A program made the translations under genes and the position numbers. DNA of 18,824 bases from the NCBI GenBank assembly GCA_023511755.1, contig JAIMAW010000004.1, positions 1 to 18,824 on the forward strand, in the 5' to 3' direction. Below, piece by piece: positions 14,474-18,824 of this stretch. Each line of letters begins with the position of its first letter. Within the stretch, counting starts at the first letter, position 1. The stretch comes from Candidatus Pacearchaeota archaeon (GTDB taxonomy: Archaea; Nanobdellota; Nanobdellia; Pacearchaeales; UBA284). The notes under the pieces are model-generated. The model had not been told where the DNA came from and searched no databases. It worked only from the letters and a program-made list of their open reading frames with translations.

Positions 14474-15358
14474 ATGTATAAAATGAACAAAAAGGGGGCA
14501 TCTGTACAGACTATTATTATAGGGATTATCATCTTGCTTATCACGGCCGCAATAATCTTTTATTTCTTCAAGGCCTTACACCACAAAGAAACAATCGACA
14601 AGGAAGCATGTCATCAATCAGCCATCCTAAGAAATAATGCCCTCCTAAAAGGGGAGTTGGGCCCAGAGATTCCTCTAAATTGTAAGACCCTGCAGATAAA
14701 AATAAGCACAGCAGATGAAGAATTCATCAAGCGTGAGATAGCTAACCAGATGTATGATTGTTGGTGGATGCTCGGGGAAGGCAAATTAAATTTTTTTAAG
14801 AGAGATCCTTCTCTGCAATATTATAAAAGCCATTGTGTAATCTGCACGATAATAACTTTTGATAAGAATGTTCAGGAAAGATTGCCAGAAATCAGGGGCA
14901 TGGACGAGTTCTTGGCTACTAACAAAATACCAACAAAGAATATAACTTATTGGCAATATTTTACAAACACTGAGGCGCCTGTTGTTGCGAGGGCAGAGCA
15001 GGAACGCGGAGCAATAAAAACAGACAAGACTTATGCTATAATCTACGTCCTTTCAGAAAGGACCACTCTTCTAAATAGTCTAAGCGGCGCTACTTGTGCT
15101 TTGATAGGTGCAAAATATGGCGCTGTAGCTGGAGCAGCTATATGTAGTATTGTGCCAATAGCTGGAACAGCTGCAGGTGGACTAGTTGGTGGAGGCATTG
15201 GTGCAGTAATCGGAGCCTTGGGCTGCTATTTTGCGGAAGAGAAGTGGTCTAATTTTATGGACAAGAACCCTGGCTATTATGTCGGCTTAATGTTTATTCC
15301 ATCCGAGGCAGAAGCAATAAAAATCTACGGATGCGAGAACATAGAAAGCATTCCTTAG
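14474..15358 (+). CDS. Prepilin-like protein with C-terminal glycine-zipper hairpin
   Basis: A 294-residue protein. MYKMNKKG, then ASVQTIIIGIIILLI gives a class III-like signal (no Glu at +5) and a membrane helix (about 14-32). A soluble domain (about 40-195) has cysteines at DKEACHQS, LNCKT, YDCWWMLGEGK and HCVIC. The C-terminal part is a hydrophobic hairpin: G212, G216 and G220 spaced GxxxGxxxG; a turn with P228; then G235, G239, G243 and G247, a second perfect glycine zipper. A short tail with two more Cys follows (C251, C287). Such zippers pack helices and occur in membrane-inserting and pore-forming proteins. M4 (14483) is an alternative start, which would give MNKKG like its neighbours. 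Confidence 0.75.
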   Translation: MYKMNKKGASVQTIIIGIIILLITAAIIFYFFKALHHKETIDKEACHQSAILRNNALLKGELGPEIPLNCKTLQIKISTADEEFIKREIANQMYDCWWMLGEGKLNFFKRDPSLQYYKSHCVICTIITFDKNVQERLPEIRGMDEFLATNKIPTKNITYWQYFTNTEAPVVARAEQERGAIKTDKTYAIIYVLSERTTLLNSLSGATCALIGAKYGAVAGAAICSIVPIAGTAAGGLVGGGIGAVIGALGCYFAEEKWSNFMDKNPGYYVGLMFIPSEAEAIKIYGCENIESIP

Positions 15359-15377
15359 AAGGGCTATCCTCCTAAAA

Positions 15378-15386
15378 ATTTATTAA
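15378..15386 (+). promoter_or_regulatory. TATA box for the four-gene prepilin unit
   Basis: ATTTATTAA about 22-30 bases before the ATG at 15408, consistent with a leaderless first gene. Confidence 0.45.
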
Positions 15387-15407
15387 TCTCCTTTCTTTAG
15401 CCTATTC

Positions 15408-15758
15408 ATGCTTAACAAAAGAGGTTTTGAACTTGGCTGGCAAGAGCTTTTTACCCTTATCTTCATCATTGCAATCGTCCTCCTTGTCAGTGTGTGGATA
15501 GGCAACCAAGCCTCTGGAATAGCGCTGAAAAAACAAATCTTAGCAAAAGAGGTATGCCTTATCGCAACATCCTCGCAGCCAGGCACCACGATAATCATAG
15601 AACATGACAAGGACATAATAATAGAAAAAAAAGACAACGGGCTATCTGTAAAAGCTGGTCAAACGGACAGGGACTATTTTTATGATTGTTATCTCGAAGA
15701 CATTGAATTTTCAAGAAAAGATGACTTCACAATAATCGAGAAAGGTAAGCAAAAGTAA
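15408..15758 (+). CDS. Type IV prepilin-like protein, 116 aa
   Basis: Signal MLNKRG, then FELGWQELFTLIFIIAIVLLV: a predicted cut after G6 with Glu at +2 and a second Glu at +7, and a membrane helix at about 15-32. The small head has two Cys (EVCLIA, YDCYLE) and a strand-rich, charged core (IIIEHDKDIIIEKKD) that could form a hairpin. It opens a tight plus-strand unit with the next three genes (gaps of 12 and 3 bases, then an 8-base overlap), behind its own TATA box. This unit could encode the initiating minor pilins of one assembly. No named family is recognised. Confidence 0.75.
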   Translation: MLNKRGFELGWQELFTLIFIIAIVLLVSVWIGNQASGIALKKQILAKEVCLIATSSQPGTTIIIEHDKDIIIEKKDNGLSVKAGQTDRDYFYDCYLEDIEFSRKDDFTIIEKGKQK

Positions 15759-15770
15759 AAAAACGAAAAG

Positions 15771-16235
15771 ATGATAAAATTGATGGAAATAAAGAACAAG
15801 AAAGGACAGACAGAGAATGCGGTTATCTGGCTTTATAGATTTTTCATTCTCGTGGTAGTCATCGGAGGCACTATAGGGATAGTAGCTATGCACTATTCAA
15901 AACAGGTTGATGTTCGCAATGTGGAATCTGCAATTGTTGCCAAAAAGATAGTAGACTGTATAGCTCCTGATGGCATTGTCCAAGAGTTCGGCAAAGATAT
16001 GTTGAAAGAATGCATACCCCTGGACGAACAAGAAATATACTTGAACTTAACTCTTGGAAATGATAATTTTGATTTCGGTGACCGTTTATTGGCAACATTG
16101 TGCGGAGCCAAAGAAAAAGGTTCAGTGAAATATCCTCCCTCGTGTTTGGAACAGAGATATTACCTCGTCCAAAATAATGAGAACAAGCATTTGTCATTGT
16201 TCCTCGCGATAAAAAAAATAGAGAAGAACCTGTAA
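15771..16235 (+). CDS. Type IV prepilin-like protein with Gln at +1, 154 aa
   Basis: MIKLMEIKNKKG, then QTENAVIWLYRFFILVVVIGG: a predicted cut after G12 leaves Gln at +1 and Glu at +3, resembling the Q+1 pilin signals (DUF361 type) processed by EppA peptidases in Methanococcus. The membrane helix is about 20-40. The head has four cysteines (VDCIA, KECIP, LCGAK, SCLEQ), enough for two disulfides. Start could be M1 or M5 (15783), both before the same signal. It is second in the four-gene unit. Confidence 0.75.
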   Translation: MIKLMEIKNKKGQTENAVIWLYRFFILVVVIGGTIGIVAMHYSKQVDVRNVESAIVAKKIVDCIAPDGIVQEFGKDMLKECIPLDEQEIYLNLTLGNDNFDFGDRLLATLCGAKEKGSVKYPPSCLEQRYYLVQNNENKHLSLFLAIKKIEKNL

Positions 16236-16238
16236 AAA

Positions 16239-16778
16239 ATGAAGATGGTAAGAATGGTGAGAATAAAAAATAAAAAAGCCCAGGCCGGAGAACTGATCCA
16301 GGATACTGTCGGACTAATTGCAATAGTACTCCTCTTAGTCATCTTCTTCGTTATATCAACGGTTATCTTGAAGTCTTATAGCAAGGAATTAAACACTATA
16401 GCGACAAGCCAGGCCCTGCATAATCAAGAGCACACCTCGCTCCAGGCTCTGTTGCAGAAAACAGTCGATGTAGATATAGATGGCGCGACACAAAAAATGA
16501 CAATTGCGGACCTTTCAAGATTATCAAAAATTAACCCAGAATACGAAACCCTATTGAAACAGAAAGTAGCAGAAGCGTACAGCGAGATTTACAACTACAA
16601 CTTTAGTTTGATTACGACAAAAGAAGCCCAGTTCAAGATAAGATATGAATTTATTCAAGTAGGCGGCACCTTTATTCTCGTTCCAATAATCACTGACGTC
16701 AAGGGCCAGCAATTCTTCATCCCATCAAATGAAACTATTGTAGCACACCTAGAAGTAAAAGGCATAAAAAATGACTAA
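16239..16778 (+). CDS. Type IV prepilin-like protein with Gln at +1, 179 aa
   Basis: The N-terminus has three possible ATG starts before the signal KNKKA, then QAGELIQDTVGLIAIVLLL. The predicted cut leaves Gln at +1 and Glu at +4, close to DUF361-type archaeal pilin signals, with a helix at about 24-45. Unlike its neighbours it has no cysteines. The head has an amphipathic helical stretch (about 48-75), a possible helix-turn region (MTIADLSRLSKINPEYETLL) and a beta-rich C-terminal half (FKIRYEFIQVGGTFILVP). Its stop codon overlaps the next gene's start by 8 bases, suggesting translational coupling and roughly equal amounts of the two products. Confidence 0.75.
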   Translation: MKMVRMVRIKNKKAQAGELIQDTVGLIAIVLLLVIFFVISTVILKSYSKELNTIATSQALHNQEHTSLQALLQKTVDVDIDGATQKMTIADLSRLSKINPEYETLLKQKVAEAYSEIYNYNFSLITTKEAQFKIRYEFIQVGGTFILVPIITDVKGQQFFIPSNETIVAHLEVKGIKND

Positions 16779-17592
16779 CAAAATTAAAATGATAGATAAC
16801 AAAAAGGCCGGGATTTTTGCGGTTGGCTTATTCCTGGGCATGGTTATTTTCATGGGTCTATCATGGTCGGTATTCTCCAAAACAAACCAATATATTAAAG
16901 AAAGTTTCACGGGTATCTCGTTTGACTATCAGGACAATTTGGCTGACAGGTACTCTCTTTACATTAATGAGTCCAAGGAACTTGCCGCATCTCAAGCTCT
17001 TTACTGGTTGTCCAGAAATGCGGCAATAGACACGCTAAATCCTTCCTGCAAAATCTTCGGCGAGCACATCATCTGGTCAACAGATTGCAAGCCAACTAAG
17101 GAATTCATAGAAACAAGATTTATTGAGGAATATAACAAAAGCTTTTATAATTTTGCGAAAAAATATCCTAAAGCTGTCTTGGCAGATATTGAGTACAGCC
17201 ACTCGTTTGAAGAAAACGGCTTAAGCATAATAAGATCAGACGCAGAGGAAAAGGAAATAACTTTAATTGAAAAGACCGCATTTGCTACTTACAACATCAG
17301 TTATGAATTCAACCCTTCGACATCTTTCAATCTTGCCGAGCATGAAATAAACCTAAATGATTTTGAGCTAATATATACCGATGCCCTAGGGGCACTCGAT
17401 ACTTGCAAAAGCAACGAGAATATTGCAAATTGTATAAAAACCAAGATAAATTTTGAAAGGTGGAATGTAGAAGGGAAAAAGGAAGGTTCGTATCTTCTGT
17501 TCTACCTACAGACCAAAAAATACTTCTTCTTCGAGCAAGATGGCATAGAAAAGTTCGGGCCGATCAGTCTGAATTTCGCGCTCGCTGTGTAG
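16771..17592 (+). CDS. Large prepilin-like surface protein, 273 aa
   Basis: Signal MTNKIKMIDNKKA, then GIFAVGLFLGMVIFMGLSW: a class III-like cut after A13 without an acidic residue in the next positions, and one helix (about 15-35). The roughly 235-residue extracellular part has two Cys pairs (SCKIFG...TDCK and TCKSNENIANC) and several strand-like segments ending FFFEQDGIEKFGPISLNF. It is the largest head in the four-gene unit and the last gene; a large minor pilin without Glu5 commonly sits at a filament tip (the GspK rule), which is analogy, not proof. It overlaps the preceding gene by 8 bases; M7 (16789) is an alternative start. Confidence 0.72.
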   Translation: MTNKIKMIDNKKAGIFAVGLFLGMVIFMGLSWSVFSKTNQYIKESFTGISFDYQDNLADRYSLYINESKELAASQALYWLSRNAAIDTLNPSCKIFGEHIIWSTDCKPTKEFIETRFIEEYNKSFYNFAKKYPKAVLADIEYSHSFEENGLSIIRSDAEEKEITLIEKTAFATYNISYEFNPSTSFNLAEHEINLNDFELIYTDALGALDTCKSNENIANCIKTKINFERWNVEGKKEGSYLLFYLQTKKYFFFEQDGIEKFGPISLNFALAV

Positions 17593-17611
17593 TTGCAATT
17601 CAACATAAAAA

Positions 17612-17620
17612 TATTTAAAA
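17612..17620 (+). promoter_or_regulatory. TATA box for the RPA gene
   Basis: TATTTAAAA about 34-42 bases before the ATG at 17654, giving a short leader of roughly 12 bases. Confidence 0.45.
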
Positions 17621-17653
17621 AAAGCTTTTCTCTTGTAAGGGGCAAAGGGCAAA

Positions 17654-18625
17654 ATGATCAAGGCAACTTATCAGCAGCTTATTGAGAGGATAGCGCATCT
17701 TTCTGGCCTGCCTCTCGAAGACATTCAACGGAGAGTTGAGGCGAAAAAAGCCAAGCTAAGTGGCTTAATAAGCGACCTGGGGGCAGCGCAGGTGATAGCT
17801 GCAGAGCTCGGCATCTCGTTCGAGAGGCAAAAACTCAAGATAATTGATATGCTGATAGGCATGAAAAAAGTTGATGTTGTTGGCAAAGTAATTGAAATTT
17901 ACCCAATAAGAAAATACAGAAAGGCGGTACATGAGGGCGAGATAGCCTCGTTCCTACTTGCTGATGAAACCTCTAGCATCCGTGTCGTTTTATGGGACAC
18001 GCACCACATAGAGAAGATAAAGAATGGGGCAATAAAAAAAGATAGTGTTGTAGAGATAAAGAGCGCTGATGTTAGAGGTACAACCGAACGCGAATTGCAC
18101 TTGAGCTCCAACTCGGTTATAGAAATAAGCGACAAAACGATGGACATTGTAAAGGTGACAAAAGAGAAGCCCCAAATAAAAAAAATATCAGAAATACGGC
18201 CAGGTGAGAGGATAGGCATACGAGGGCATATCGTACAGCTTTTTCAGCCGAATTTCTTTTTGACATGTCCGGAGTGTGGTATGAAAGTCAGTTATGAAGG
18301 TGACAAGGCTGTGTGCATTAAACATGGTGAGATATTCCCAAAAAAACGCGCGCTCTTAAGCATGATCGTAGATGATGGTACAGAGAGTATCCGTACTATT
18401 GCCTTCAACGAGAATATAACTAAACTATTCAAGCTACAAGAAAGCGAGATTAGTTTATTGCAAGATCCTTCTTTTATATTAAACAAAAAAGACGAGCTGC
18501 TAGGAACAGAGCTACAGTTCTTTGGCAGGTCTAGAAAAAATGTAATGTTCAACAGGAACGAGTTTATTATAGAAGACTTGCAGGAGATTGGGCCAGAAGA
18601 TATCATAAAAGAGCTAAGCAAATAA
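17654..18625 (+). CDS. Replication protein A, archaeal single-stranded DNA-binding protein
   Basis: A 323-residue archaeal RPA that coats single-stranded DNA in replication and recombination. The N-terminal helical region (about 1-60, MIKATYQQLIERIAHLSGL) is typical of archaeal RPA large subunits. A first OB-fold follows (about 70-165, VGKVIEIYPIRKY ... SIRVVLWD), then a second (about 175-290) containing a zinc site C205, C208, C221 and H224. The order matches RPA41/RPA1-like euryarchaeal proteins. It lies directly before radA, whose recombinase acts on the RPA-coated DNA. No separate RPA14 or RPA32 genes are visible, so it may act as a single subunit. Confidence 0.93.
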   Translation: MIKATYQQLIERIAHLSGLPLEDIQRRVEAKKAKLSGLISDLGAAQVIAAELGISFERQKLKIIDMLIGMKKVDVVGKVIEIYPIRKYRKAVHEGEIASFLLADETSSIRVVLWDTHHIEKIKNGAIKKDSVVEIKSADVRGTTERELHLSSNSVIEISDKTMDIVKVTKEKPQIKKISEIRPGERIGIRGHIVQLFQPNFFLTCPECGMKVSYEGDKAVCIKHGEIFPKKRALLSMIVDDGTESIRTIAFNENITKLFKLQESEISLLQDPSFILNKKDELLGTELQFFGRSRKNVMFNRNEFIIEDLQEIGPEDIIKELSK

Positions 18626-18669
18626 CAAGATAAGTGTGTTTCTAAAACATATATCTATTTAGAATAATG

Positions 18670-18678
18670 TTTATAAAA
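18670..18678 (+). promoter_or_regulatory. TATA box for radA
   Basis: TTTATAAAA about 25 bases before the ATG at 18699, so the radA mRNA is probably leaderless. This element is preceded by G, giving the same GTTTATAAA core seen before SRP54. Confidence 0.6.
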
Positions 18679-18698
18679 CAGAAAGCTTTGAAAGTTCT

Positions 18699-18824
18699 AT
18701 GGCTAAGGATAAAGAGAAGGGCGAAATGGATTTGAAACTGACGGATTTGCCTGGGATCGGTCCAACAACGGCCACCAAACTTGAAGCCGCTGGCTATGGA
18801 GACCTGATGGCAATAGCTGTGATG
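18699..18824 (+). CDS. radA: DNA repair and recombination protein RadA, N-terminal fragment
   Basis: Only the first 42 codons are present, cut by the window edge. MAKDKEKGEMDLKLTDLPGIG then PTTATKLEAAGYGDLMAIAVM is the helix-hairpin-helix DNA-binding domain that opens archaeal RadA, including the LPGIGPTTATKL hairpin (17-28). RadA polymerises on single-stranded DNA and catalyses strand exchange. The ATPase core lies beyond the window, so the assignment rests on this domain and on the neighbouring RPA gene. Confidence 0.9.
   Translation, partial: MAKDKEKGEMDLKLTDLPGIGPTTATKLEAAGYGDLMAIAVM

Noticed and set aside
15886-16323. Minus-strand open frame opposite the 15771 and 16239 genes
   Set aside because: It spans two real genes with prepilin signals, is low in recognisable features, and has no start context.
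1-18824. CRISPR array, tRNA, rRNA or insertion sequence
   Set aside because: By eye I saw no regularly spaced direct repeats with spacers, no cloverleaf-like tRNA sequence and no transposase or terminal repeats. I could not run a covariance-model search for small RNAs.

Overview
The window looks archaeal, most likely from a small-genome DPANN-type lineage (lineage is inferred, roughly 0.7 sure). It carries archaeal-type SRP54 and FtsY, a zinc-ribbon archaeal RPA followed by the N-terminus of RadA, a PRC-barrel protein, and many short proteins with class III (type IV prepilin) signals of the form N-K-(K/R)-(G/A). Promoters are archaeal: TATA boxes of the TTTATAAA type often lie about 25 bases before the start codon, implying leaderless mRNAs. 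A few genes instead have a GAGG(T) ribosome-binding site.

Layout. 1-673: dPGM-like histidine phosphatase (-). 724-1821: ftsY (+). 1826-4774: three-gene minus-strand unit for a surface Ig-like protein, a MacB-type permease and an ABC ATPase. 4885-6258: SRP54 (+). 6285-8220: minus-strand run of a PRC-barrel protein and three related multi-pass membrane proteins. 8378-10558: a double-module TadC/FlaJ pilus-assembly platform protein (+). 10595-11380: secreted protein (-). 11459-17592: a dense plus-strand series of eleven small membrane-anchored proteins, ten with a recognisable prepilin signal, interrupted by one minus-strand lipoprotein. 17654-18824: RPA and the start of radA.

How it fits together. 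The SRP54/FtsY pair would insert the many membrane and secreted proteins encoded here. The platform protein plus ten prepilin-like proteins point to a type IV filament or pseudopilus machine. Three of these are Flp-sized (40-61 aa) and could be shaft subunits; the others carry extracellular heads. No assembly ATPase or prepilin peptidase lies in the window, so these must come from elsewhere.

The most striking gene (12927-14009) joins a textbook prepilin N-terminus with Glu at +5 to a complete SLT-type lytic transglycosylase domain, in an organism that should have no peptidoglycan of its own. A neighbour (14474-15358) is a prepilin-like protein with a C-terminal glycine-zipper hairpin of the sort that can insert into membranes. 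Together they suggest, as a hypothesis only, a surface appendage that acts on the wall and membrane of bacterial cells.
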